Assembly: GCF_036689815.1 (NCBI RefSeq)
Contig: NZ_JBAHUR010000020.1
Span: forward strand, 1-58,310
Reading direction: 5' to 3'
DNA: 58,310 nt
From: Magnetovibrio sp. PR-2
GTDB taxonomy: Bacteria > Pseudomonadota > Alphaproteobacteria > Rhodospirillales > Magnetovibrionaceae
Under the pieces are notes generated by a model. It did not search any database, had not been told where the DNA came from, and was given only the letters and a program-made list of their open reading frames with translations. How positions within the stretch are numbered: the first letter of the stretch is position 1; each line of letters begins with the position of its first letter. Below, piece after piece: positions 18,167 through 25,841 of the stretch. The translations under genes were made by a program, and so were the position numbers.

Positions 18167-19303
18167 TCAGCTGTTTGATGCGAATTTGTAGAGGATATTA
18201 TTCTTCTTACTTAGAAGAGTCTTGAGATGTTTTTGTTCAACCAAAACATCAAGTTCCCTGCGGATTTCATTTGTGGAGAATAACTCAAAACTTTCATAGC
18301 CAGCTTGTTTGGAGCCCCACTTTTGGATGCGTAGAGGGGAAAAGCCCCATTTTGAATATTGCTTCAAGAAAGCAAGTAATTCAGACCGCAGATTATATTC
18401 TGTGACGGGTTCAGTCTGTTTTAGATCATACTCACTGTAGGTTTGGTTCAGGCTGTCAAAGGTTTTGGTCTCAGCATCAAATTTTACAACAGGAATACCT
18501 CTGAACTGAGATGAGACCCGCGAAGAATGCGGTACAATAATGAGCGGTTGCACAGCGGCCTTGGTCCTCCGTTCTTTTAGGTAGCCCTCATATGCCGATT
18601 TATACAGTTCCAGTTGTTCAACTGCATTGATTAAGGCGGAGGGCCGTTCGGCTACCTTAATTTCAATAATGTAGTGCACAGCCTTCGTTTGGATAATGGC
18701 ATCAAGCAAGTACGTTTTCGGACCTGATGTGATTTTCGCCATCCCTAGTACATCCTGGAATTCAAAGGGGATGTTCTTTTGATTGAGGTTGGTTATTACA
18801 GCCTCTTCGAAGGCCATGGCTTGGTTTACGAGGTCTGCTTTGATGGGAGTATGAACAGGTTCTTCAAGCCCATCTTCGATTCCCTCAGGCCCCACATCTT
18901 CAGGGCTAATGGGCTCCACAGCCTCAACATCATCAGCATCTGTATTGCTTGTATCTCTCGCAAGGTCAGCCTCAGCCTTACGTTTTGCTTCTTCCTTGTT
19001 CGCGTCGGCTATGAGGTAGTCGAAAAACTTTTCACTTCGCATAGACAAGGCAAAGATTTTTTCCAAAAACTGTGTGTCCGTGATTGTCGTGGCAACAACA
19101 AAGATAGAAATAAAATAAACCCAGTTATCATTGGAGGAGAATGCAATGGCTAGCACAAAAAGAGAGCCGATAAGCTGCGTTTGAAGCTTTTGGTTAGCAT
19201 TTCTGAAGATAGTGATAATCCCCAGAAGTGCTGTCAGTGCAAAAATGGCTGCGAGTGTTTTTGGGGTATGAAGCAAAGAGAGCGCTTTAGCCAACGTGTC
19301 CAT
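18167..19303 (-). CDS. membrane-anchored PD-(D/E)XK nuclease-like protein
   Basis: The 378-residue protein starts at an ATG with GAGG seven bases upstream. Residues about 18-76 hold two or three membrane segments. A charged, acidic linker follows (100-155). The central part resembles a RecB/Mrr-type PD-(D/E)XK nuclease: a helix with EE near 165, D201 in YLLDAII, then EIK (E214, K216), then Q230-x3-Y234. The C-terminal 75 residues look like a winged helix. The nuclease assignment rests on this spacing only. The gene is A+T-richer than both neighbours and interrupts a core region, which suggests transfer. A role in defence against foreign DNA is possible but not shown. Confidence 0.65.
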   Translation of the reverse strand: MDTLAKALSLLHTPKTLAAIFALTALLGIITIFRNANQKLQTQLIGSLFVLAIAFSSNDNWVYFISIFVVATTITDTQFLEKIFALSMRSEKFFDYLIADANKEEAKRKAEADLARDTSNTDADDVEAVEPISPEDVGPEGIEDGLEEPVHTPIKADLVNQAMAFEEAVITNLNQKNIPFEFQDVLGMAKITSGPKTYLLDAIIQTKAVHYIIEIKVAERPSALINAVEQLELYKSAYEGYLKERRTKAAVQPLIIVPHSSRVSSQFRGIPVVKFDAETKTFDSLNQTYSEYDLKQTEPVTEYNLRSELLAFLKQYSKWGFSPLRIQKWGSKQAGYESFELFSTNEIRRELDVLVEQKHLKTLLSKKNNILYKFASNS

Positions 19304-19370
19304 AGTTTGCCTCAATACAATTGCTCAATGGTGCGGCACTGATTATAGAAGTATTGATCGACTATGCAAC

Positions 19371-19997
19371 TCATGCATGTTCATTGAAGTGGTTCTTCCG
19401 CCACACACTTGCCAACCACGGTTGTTCATGGCGGGGCTTTCCTTCCGGGCGGTAGTAGTGGTGCAGCTCTTCAAAGCCTGCGTCTTGGCAGTATGTGCGC
19501 CAGCTGTTCCAGGTGTGGTAACAGCAAAAGCGTTCGCCCGAGAAGCCTTCTTCCACATCGCTGTCGCTGTGCATTAAGCGTGGGATGGAGCTGAACAGGA
19601 CGCCGCTGGGCTTTAAGCTGGCGTGGAGTTCTTTTAAAACGCGGGGGAGTTCTGCGTTGGGCACATGGAACAACGTGGCGTTGGCGAAGATACCGTCGAA
19701 GCGTTGGTCTTCTAAATCGAGGGACAAAAAGTCTTGATGCAAAACCTCGCATCCCGTTTGGGCATGCGCCATGTCAACGAAGGCGGGCGAGCCGTCCAGT
19801 CCAACGGGCGTGTGGCCTTGGGACTGAAAGTAGACCAAGTCCCGTCCGGGACCGCAGCCTAAGTCCAAGATGGTATACGGCGCTTCGCCTTCGATGGCGT
19901 CCAGAAGGGCTTGGTAGTTTTGCGTGACGTCGTGATCCCATGTGCCTTCTTTGAACCCGTCTGCTGAGCGGGTGTAGTGGTTCAACGTGCGGGCCAT
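19371..19997 (-). CDS. SAM-dependent class I methyltransferase
   Basis: The roughly 208-residue protein has the Rossmann methyltransferase fold: motif I ILDLGCGPGRDL, an acidic residue after strand 2 (VGLDGS), and the post-motif FDGIFANATLFHVP. This is the Methyltransf_11/25 type; the substrate is unknown. The start is uncertain: ATG at 19997 leaves a 19-nt gap after the exporter gene, while ATG at 20051 would overlap it by 35 nt; neither has a strong ribosome binding site. It lies on the same strand directly after the ABC exporter gene and may be co-transcribed. Confidence 0.85.
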   Translation of the reverse strand: MARTLNHYTRSADGFKEGTWDHDVTQNYQALLDAIEGEAPYTILDLGCGPGRDLVYFQSQGHTPVGLDGSPAFVDMAHAQTGCEVLHQDFLSLDLEDQRFDGIFANATLFHVPNAELPRVLKELHASLKPSGVLFSSIPRLMHSDSDVEEGFSGERFCCYHTWNSWRTYCQDAGFEELHHYYRPEGKPRHEQPWLASVWRKNHFNEHA

Positions 19998-20016
19998 GGC
20001 GGCGCTGTGTTCGGAT

Positions 20017-21861
20017 TTAGGAGGCAAGTTTCTTTTCTCCTGTATCCACATCGAATTGCAGCGCAGCTAAGTGGGCATAAAGCGGCGAAGTTTTGAGCAG
20101 TTCTTCGTGGGTCCCCAACGCGACGATCTTTCCGTGTTCCATCACGGCAATGCGGTCGGCATTGACCACGGTGGCAAGCCTGTGGGCGATCACCAATGTT
20201 GTGCGGCCTTGTTTGAGGGTTTCCAGGGCTTCTTGCACCAAGCGTTCGCTTTCTGCGTCCAGGGCGCTGGTGGCTTCGTCCAGCAACAAAATTGATGGGT
20301 CGCGAAGAAGTGCGCGAGCCAGCGAGATGCGTTGACGTTGACCACCAGACAGCCGCACGCCTTTTTCGCCCAAGAACGTCTCAAACCCATCGGGCAGGGC
20401 GTCCAAGAATTCAGCCGCTGCTGCAGCCTTGGCAGCTTCGCGTACGTCCTCGTCGCTGGCGTCAGGGCGGCCATAGCGAATGTTTTCCAAACCCGATGTG
20501 CCAAACAATACCGGGTCTTGCGGCACCAAGGCAAAGCGTTCGCGCAAGGCCGTCGGGTCGGCTGTTTTCGCGTCAATGCCGTCCACCAAGACAGCCCCCG
20601 TGCCTGGGTCGTAAAATCGCAACAGCATTTGAAACACGGTGGATTTGCCCGCGCCGGACGGGCCCACCAAAGCAACGGTCTCGCCGGGCTGCACGTCTAG
20701 GGTGAACGCATCCAAAGCGGCCATATTCGGGCGGGCGGGGTAGTGGAAGGTGACGTCGTCGAACTTCACGCGGCCTTGGGCGGGTGTGGGCAGGGCTATG
20801 GGAGTGTTCGGGGCTTGGATGTCGGGCTCGGCTTCCAACAGCTCGATCAAGCGTTCGGTTGCCCCGGCGGCGCGTTGCAGCTCGCCATAGACTTCGCTCA
20901 TCACACCGACAGACACGGCGACGAGGGCTGCGTAATAGATAAATGCCGCAAGTTCACCGCCGGAAATGTCACCGGCCATCATTTGACGTCCGCCAACCCA
21001 TAACACTACGCCGATGGCGCTGAACACCAGCAAGATGACCACTGCCATAAGTGCGCCACGTGTACGGATGCGGCGAACGGCCGTGTCGAAAGCGTTGCTG
21101 ACTTCAACACCAAAGCGTCCCCGGTCCACCGCTTCGTGGGTGAAGGCCTGGACCGTGGACATGGCGTTGATGGTTTCTTCGGCAAATGCGCCGACGTCGG
21201 CGACGCGGTCTTGGCTGGCGCGCGACAGTTTGCGCACGCGCCGCCCGAAAATCAAAATGGGAAAGACCACCACAGGTACCACCATCAGCACCATGGCGGT
21301 GAGCTGCACGTTGGTGACAAACAGCATGATGATGCCGCCGATCAAGTTCAAAAGATTCCGCAATGCGACAGACGCACTCGATCCGATGACGGATTGTAGC
21401 AACGTCGTGTCCGTGGTCAGACGGGAAAGCACTTCGCCCGTTTTGGTGGTTTCGAAAAATCCGGTGTGCAGGGATAGTACGCGATCAAACACGGCCTGGC
21501 GCAAATCGGCGACCATGCGCTCACCCAGCCAAGACACCAGATAAAACCGGGCAAAGGTGCCCAACGCCATAATCACAGACAGCGCCATCAGCAAATAAAG
21601 CGCTTGATCCAGTGCGCCCGCATTACCATCTCCAAAACCGCCGTCGATCAGTTGTTTCAGACCTTGACCCAGGCCCAACACGGCCATGCCTGTCACCACC
21701 AAAGCCACAGCTGCCATGGCTACGCGGGTTTTGTAAGGCGTTAAAAAGCCGATGGTGCGGCGTAGATATTTCAGGTTTTTGCCTTTGGGGCGGTCAAAGG
21801 CTTTTGCGTTGCTGGACAAGTTGAAGTGCTCCGAAATTTTGTTCTCTTGAATATGGGGCAA
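20017..21861 (-). CDS. ABC exporter, fused membrane and ATPase domains
   Basis: A 614-residue half-transporter of the MsbA/ABCB8-10-like type. Six membrane segments occupy about 35-325. The ATPase domain has Walker A GPSGAGKST near 402, signature LSGGQRQR and Walker B ILLLDEATSALD, with the following H-loop AHRL. It should work as a homodimer in the inner membrane; lipids, lipid A or drugs are possible cargos. No ATG precedes the conserved region: the start is TTG, at 21861 or, with a better GGAG site, at 21819. Confidence 0.92.
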   Translation of the reverse strand: MPHIQENKISEHFNLSSNAKAFDRPKGKNLKYLRRTIGFLTPYKTRVAMAAVALVVTGMAVLGLGQGLKQLIDGGFGDGNAGALDQALYLLMALSVIMALGTFARFYLVSWLGERMVADLRQAVFDRVLSLHTGFFETTKTGEVLSRLTTDTTLLQSVIGSSASVALRNLLNLIGGIIMLFVTNVQLTAMVLMVVPVVVFPILIFGRRVRKLSRASQDRVADVGAFAEETINAMSTVQAFTHEAVDRGRFGVEVSNAFDTAVRRIRTRGALMAVVILLVFSAIGVVLWVGGRQMMAGDISGGELAAFIYYAALVAVSVGVMSEVYGELQRAAGATERLIELLEAEPDIQAPNTPIALPTPAQGRVKFDDVTFHYPARPNMAALDAFTLDVQPGETVALVGPSGAGKSTVFQMLLRFYDPGTGAVLVDGIDAKTADPTALRERFALVPQDPVLFGTSGLENIRYGRPDASDEDVREAAKAAAAAEFLDALPDGFETFLGEKGVRLSGGQRQRISLARALLRDPSILLLDEATSALDAESERLVQEALETLKQGRTTLVIAHRLATVVNADRIAVMEHGKIVALGTHEELLKTSPLYAHLAALQFDVDTGEKKLAS

Positions 21862-21967
21862 ATATGAGGTCCGGCAACCCTTTGAACAGGGCTAGTCTTT
21901 TTCGCTAGGTTGTAATCATTCTACAAAAAGAGCATGGTGGCTTGCCGGGCAATGAGGAGGGTTTACC

Positions 21968-22582
21968 ATGTTTAGACAAGCGTACGGTCAAAAGGCCGCC
22001 GTTGGCGTTGCTTTTTGCGCGTTAATGGGATTCGGGTTGAGTGCAGAGGGTGCAGAATTTGATCTGAACGATCCCGCATGGTCAGTCAACAAATCTCAAA
22101 CAGCCTTGGTTCACAAAAATTCAGGCATGCATTTTTCCAAAACCTTAGGTGCGTTTGTGTTGGATAAGAACATCGTGCACGACAACCAGGGCAAAAGCGT
22201 CAGCGTTGTCTATTTGGCCAAAGTGAAAGACAAGCAGGTTAAGGCCACAATCTCTGTGCAAACGGAAGAAACGCGCAGCATCGACCAATTGTTCAAAGTC
22301 AGCGCGATGGCCTTGGGCTTGCGGTTTGGGAATATCAAACCCTACAAACAGGCCAACATCAAACTTTCAACGAAGCGTGGGAAATTGAAGGGTAAAGCTG
22401 CCGCCTACAACGTTGTGCAAAAAGATCAAAGCGTTCAAAATGATACGCGGCTTTACATGTTTAAGATGGGTAGAAATCTCATCAAAGTCCAAACCAGCCA
22501 TCCCATGGGCTTCGTGCGTGGCGGTGCGCTGATCCACACGGATCTTCTCAAAGAATTGAACTGGGCAAGCCTGAAACGCTGA
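21968..22582 (+). CDS. exported protein, tandem paralogue A
   Basis: A 204-residue protein with an AGGAGG ribosome binding site and a signal peptide (about residues 1-29, ending at SAEGA). The mature part is of unknown family. It is clearly paralogous to the next gene, which has exactly the same length: both share SGM-F-LG-F, the VSVVY strand, an FKVS helix, GN-KPYK, GKAAAY, DTRLYMFK and a C-terminal IH-DLLK-W. This looks like a compact beta-rich periplasmic domain. The conserved tyrosine and lysine positions are the best clues; no function is known to me. Confidence 0.82.
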   Translation: MFRQAYGQKAAVGVAFCALMGFGLSAEGAEFDLNDPAWSVNKSQTALVHKNSGMHFSKTLGAFVLDKNIVHDNQGKSVSVVYLAKVKDKQVKATISVQTEETRSIDQLFKVSAMALGLRFGNIKPYKQANIKLSTKRGKLKGKAAAYNVVQKDQSVQNDTRLYMFKMGRNLIKVQTSHPMGFVRGGALIHTDLLKELNWASLKR

Positions 22583-22699
22583 TGTGTTCGGTTTGATTTA
22601 CAACCCCAAATACATCCGGGCGCATAATGCATATGGCGAGTTGATAAAATCTGTCATCATTATCAGATTATGTGAGCCAGACAATGAACGGGGGTCGTC

Positions 22700-23314
22700 A
22701 TGTTTGTAAATCACAAAATGGTCCTTAGTGCTGCGATCATCGCGGCAAGCTCAACGTTGTTTTTCGTCAACACGACACGTGCCCAAGAAGATCCGTTTGG
22801 GATCGTTCCTATCTGGGAACATAGCCAGGAAGAACAAGCCCTGATTCACGCCAAAAGCGGCATGGTCTTTCCGGAAATCTTGGGCGGTTTTCAGCTTAAC
22901 AAAAGCGAAGCAGCCGACAATGAAGGTGACAACGTTAGTGTCGTTTACACTGGTGGCAACGAACAAAAATTCGTTGAAGCCATTGTTTCTTTACAGTTGG
23001 GCGAGAAGCGATCTTTGGAGCAATGCTTCAAAGTCAGCTCTGCCGCGTTCGGCCTGCGCAACGGCAACACGAAGCCTTACAAAACCGCAGATATCAAAAT
23101 TCCAACCAATGACGGCATAGGCCTGAGCGGCAAAGCTGCGGCTTATCGTTTGCCGAAGTCGGATGGGGATGAGGTCGTGGACACGCGCCTCTATATGTTC
23201 AAGATCGGCACGGTGTTGGTGAAAATAAAAACGCGCCATCCCGACGGCTACGCCGAAGGCAGCGCGATGATCCACAACGATTTGCTGAAGTCCATGAAAT
23301 GGACGGGCGGCTGA
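22700..23314 (+). CDS. exported protein, tandem paralogue B
   Basis: A second 204-residue copy of the upstream gene, also with a signal peptide (ending near TTRAQ). It keeps the same order of conserved segments, but the sequences are well diverged, so the duplication is old or the copies evolve quickly. A cysteine near residue 107 is not in copy A. The 117-nt gap between them carries no terminator that I can see. The stop lies 5 nt from the end of the convergent rnd gene. Confidence 0.82.
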   Translation: MFVNHKMVLSAAIIAASSTLFFVNTTRAQEDPFGIVPIWEHSQEEQALIHAKSGMVFPEILGGFQLNKSEAADNEGDNVSVVYTGGNEQKFVEAIVSLQLGEKRSLEQCFKVSSAAFGLRNGNTKPYKTADIKIPTNDGIGLSGKAAAYRLPKSDGDEVVDTRLYMFKIGTVLVKIKTRHPDGYAEGSAMIHNDLLKSMKWTGG

Positions 23315-23319
23315 AGGCT

Positions 23320-24489
23320 TTAAGCTTCGTCGCCGTTTGAATTGTCCAACAGTACGACCTTTTTGTTTTTAATAGCCAGTCCCATTTCACCGGAGCGGAG
23401 CTTCAATGCCGCTTCGCCGAACAGCTCGAAACGCCAGCCTTCCATGGCGGAGACTTTGGCTTCGTCGCCGTAAGCTGCGATTTGATCGATGTCGGCGGCG
23501 TTGGCGATGAGCTTTTGTGCCACGCCTGTTTGCTCGCACGTCATTTTCAAAAAGACCTTCAATAAGTCCGCCACCGGGCCGATGCCGGCGGGGAGTTCTT
23601 GCTTCTTTTTGACTTTGGGCAATTGATCGTCGGGAACGGCGAGACCGCGTTCCACGGCTTTTAAAATGTCGGCCCCTTGCGGGCCTTTGGCCATGCGGTC
23701 GCCAAGGCCGCGCGTGCGTGCCAGGTCGTTCGGGTTTTTCGGCGCGTGGTGGGCGATTTCCATCAGTGCGTCATCGCGCAAAATGCGGTTGCGCGGAATG
23801 TCGCGCTTTTGTGCTTCACGTTCGCGCCACGCGGCCAGCTCTTTCAACAAAACAGCAACGCGCGGTTTGGGGTTACGCGACTTGATGCGTTTGTGGGCTT
23901 GCTCCGGGTCGCCTTCGTAGGTGCTGGGCGAGGTCAGAATTCCCATTTCGGACTCTAACCATGCTTCACGCCCATTTTGTTCCAGCTTTTTCGAAAGCTT
24001 GCGATAGGCATCGCGCAGGTGCGTCACGTCGGACAGGGCGTAGGCAATCTGTTTGTCGGACAGCGGGCGGCGCGACCAGTCGGTGAAGCGCGACGATTTA
24101 TCGACTCGCGCTTTGGTGAGCTTCGCGATCAAGTTCTCATAGCCCACCTGATCGCCAAACCCACACACCATGGCGGCGACTTGGCTGTCGAACAGCGGTG
24201 CGGGAACTTTGCCCGTCAGGTGATGGAAAATTTCCAAATCCTGGCGTGCGGCGTGAAAGACTTTGAGAACCGACGTGTCGTCCATCAAATCGAACAGGGG
24301 GGCTAGATCAATACCGGGCGCCAACGCGTCAATGGCGACAGCTTCGTCGGGACCTGCGACTTGGACGAGGCACAGCTTCGGCCAATAGGTGTTTTCGCGC
24401 ATGAACTCGGTGTCCACGGTGACAAACGGCGTGCCTTTTAAGGAATCGCAGAACTGAACCAGTTCGGATGTTTTGGTAATCATAGTCAT
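23320..24489 (-). CDS. rnd: ribonuclease D
   Basis: A 389-residue 3'-5' exoribonuclease that trims tRNA and other stable RNA precursors. The DEDDy exonuclease domain shows VDTEFMRENTYW (Exo I), FHAARQDLEIF (Exo II) and YALSDVTHLRDAY (Exo III with catalytic Tyr and Asp). The HRDC domain (about 210-290) and a second C-terminal HRDC-like domain follow. Length fits RNase D. Two ATG codons at 24489 and 24483 are equally possible starts. Confidence 0.96.
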   Translation of the reverse strand: MTMITKTSELVQFCDSLKGTPFVTVDTEFMRENTYWPKLCLVQVAGPDEAVAIDALAPGIDLAPLFDLMDDTSVLKVFHAARQDLEIFHHLTGKVPAPLFDSQVAAMVCGFGDQVGYENLIAKLTKARVDKSSRFTDWSRRPLSDKQIAYALSDVTHLRDAYRKLSKKLEQNGREAWLESEMGILTSPSTYEGDPEQAHKRIKSRNPKPRVAVLLKELAAWREREAQKRDIPRNRILRDDALMEIAHHAPKNPNDLARTRGLGDRMAKGPQGADILKAVERGLAVPDDQLPKVKKKQELPAGIGPVADLLKVFLKMTCEQTGVAQKLIANAADIDQIAAYGDEAKVSAMEGWRFELFGEAALKLRSGEMGLAIKNKKVVLLDNSNGDEA

Positions 24490-24547
24490 GGAGAGGGGTT
24501 TTACACGGATTCCTGAGAAATAGGAAGGGGGCAGGCTGAGAGGCCGC

Positions 24548-24667
24548 CCCCCTCACCCTCCCAGCGCTTGCGCGCCGGGCCCCCTCTCCCTCAGGCAGAG
24601 GGAACCCGCACACCGCCACACTTTCCCCCTCTCCACCCACCGGGGTGAGAGGGCCGGGGTGAGGGGG
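24548..24667. repeat. inverted repeat of the CCCTCACC/GGTGAGGG type
   Basis: CCCCCTCACC (24548-24557) pairs with GGTGAGGGGG (24658-24667), with further complementary pieces between them (CCCTCTCC and GGTGAGAGGG). Its words resemble a widespread G+C-rich intergenic repeat of proteobacteria. Confidence 0.7.
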
Positions 24668-24706
24668 CTTCGCGGTTAGGCTCTGACGTGAGACCCACCC
24701 CCAACC

Positions 24707-24733
24707 GTCACCCCGGACCTGATCCGGGGTCCA
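24707..24733. repeat. short palindromic REP-like hairpin
   Basis: ACCCCGGA (24710-24717) and TCCGGGGT (24723-24730) form a perfect 8-bp stem with a 5-nt loop. The GTCACCCCGGA...TCCGGGGTCCA form is a known type of repeat in alphaproteobacteria. Confidence 0.75.
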
Positions 24734-24761
24734 TGGGCGGGGGCAGAGCCGGAAGGGTTGG

Positions 24762-24832
24762 TTTTGAACCACAGAGTGCACAGAGTGCACAGAGCTTTTC
24801 TTTTCCCTCTGTGGGCTCTGTGGTGAAAAAAA
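24762..24832. repeat. ACCACAGAG repeat, copy 1
   Basis: ACCACAGAG (24768-24776) and CTCTGTGGT (24816-24824) flank a pyrimidine-rich loop. A second, very similar copy lies at 25640-25718 in the same orientation, on the other side of the thermonuclease gene. The core GTGCACAGAGCTTTTCTTTT is identical in both. Confidence 0.8.
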
Positions 24833-24927
24833 CCGCCTGTGCCTGTGACACGTGGACTGCGAAAATCTCTTTTATGTTTCCAAGGCTTATGCCATCCTAC
24901 AAGAAGCGGTGGAGACGCTCTGCCGCT

Positions 24928-25076
24928 GGGGCTTTACAACCCCTCAGTTACCAAATTTTGCGCCTGAAACATGGCGTGCGCCCTGACTTTTTTGGTCGGG
25001 GGGCCTGTGACGTATGTCCAGGTTCCCCGGAACTAAAGGTCACAGGGACCGTTGGTAACTGCGGTTTGTAAACCCC
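24928..25076. repeat. nested long inverted repeat
   Basis: An outer pair of about 25 bp (24928-24954 with 25052-25076; both contain CAGTTACCAA or its complement) encloses an inner perfect 8-bp stem (CCTGTGAC 25004-25011, GTCACAGG 25039-25046). The innermost hairpin is GTTCC/GGAAC (25022-25033). This could be a miniature mobile element, a REP doublet or a structured RNA. Confidence 0.7.
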
Positions 25077-25138
25077 CCGATCACCTAAAGTAAGGGTCAC
25101 ACGCTGGCGATGGACGCGTCGCCCACGCGTGTCCGCTG

Positions 25139-25636
25139 GTGGTTGAGGTGGTTTCTCGCTGGCTTGTGGTTTGCCTGTGGGCGCACGCGTTTTTGGCACA
25201 CGCACTCTGGGCACAAGTGCAGGCGCTTGACGGCGCACGGGTTATTGACGGCGACACCTTGGAGGTGAACGGCGAACGCCATCGTTTGCACGGCATTGAC
25301 GCCCCCGAACGTGGGCAAACGTGCACAACCGCGTCCGCTTCACCCTGGCCCTGCGGACAAGCCGCAGCGGATGCCTTGCGCGAGCACATCGCGGGGCGTG
25401 CCGTCACCTGCATGGCGAACGGGCGCGGACGATATGGACGCCTGATTTCCGTCTGTCGCGTTGGGGATGAGGACTTAGGCCGCTGGCTGGTTAAGCACGG
25501 CTGGGCAGTGGCGTATCGTCGTTATTCAAAAGCGTATGTTGCAGATGAGGACGATGCCCGCGAAGCCCAGCTCGGCCTCTGGTCCGGCAAGTTTACGTTG
25601 CCTTGGGACTGGCGAAAGCAGCGGCGTACACGGTGA
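25139..25636 (+). CDS. thermonuclease family (SNase-like) exported protein
   Basis: The 165-residue protein has a hydrophobic N-terminus suited to a signal peptide, then an OB-fold staphylococcal-nuclease domain: VIDGDTLEVNGERHRLHGIDAPE carries the calcium-binding aspartates, and GRGRYGRLI supplies the catalytic arginine region, followed by the NxxLVxxGWA-like LVKHGWAVAYRRYS. Such proteins are calcium-dependent nucleases or, when secreted, scavengers of DNA. The start is probably GTG at 25139. The gene is bracketed by direct copies of an ACCACAGAG repeat. Confidence 0.87.
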   Translation: MVEVVSRWLVVCLWAHAFLAHALWAQVQALDGARVIDGDTLEVNGERHRLHGIDAPERGQTCTTASASPWPCGQAAADALREHIAGRAVTCMANGRGRYGRLISVCRVGDEDLGRWLVKHGWAVAYRRYSKAYVADEDDAREAQLGLWSGKFTLPWDWRKQRRTR

Positions 25637-25639
25637 ATG

Positions 25640-25718
25640 TTTTGAACCACAGAGGACACAGAGTGCACAGAGCTTTTCTTTTTCCTCTGTGTCCTCTGTG
25701 CACTCTGTGGTGAAAAAA
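25640..25718. repeat. ACCACAGAG repeat, copy 2
   Basis: Begins with ACCACAGAGGACACAGAG at 25646 and ends with CACTCTGTGGT at 25711. It is a slightly longer version of the element at 24762-24832. It starts right after the thermonuclease stop codon and could act as its terminator hairpin. Confidence 0.8.
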
Positions 25719-25742
25719 ACATGACGAAACACAAACACCGTC

Positions 25743-25762
25743 GCTCCCGTGCAAACGGGAGC
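25743..25762. repeat. perfect 8-bp hairpin
   Basis: GCTCCCGT (25743-25750) and ACGGGAGC (25755-25762) pair perfectly around GCAA. There is no U-tract on either side, so it looks like a REP-type hairpin rather than a terminator. Confidence 0.6.
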
Positions 25763-25792
25763 CTAGGGGCGGCAACGCACAATTTTCGTGAG

Positions 25793-25824
25793 GTTCTGGA
25801 TTCCCGCTTTCGCGGGAATGACGG
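25793..25824. repeat. ATTCCCGC/GCGGGAAT palindromic repeat
   Basis: ATTCCCGC (25800-25807) and GCGGGAAT (25812-25819) form a perfect stem with loop TTTC, within the familiar context TTCTGGATTCCCGC...GAATGACGG that recurs in many proteobacterial genomes. Confidence 0.8.
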
Positions 25825-25841
25825 GGAGGGGGGGGGAGGTG

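Larger units (their letters stand above)
24490..25138. other. repeat-rich intergenic region
   Basis: About 650 bp without a credible gene contains four different palindromic elements in a row, each listed separately: a CCCTCACC-type inverted repeat, a short CCCCGGA hairpin, an ACCACAGAG element and a nested long hairpin. Such clusters are typical for REP-type elements between chromosomal genes. Confidence 0.7.
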
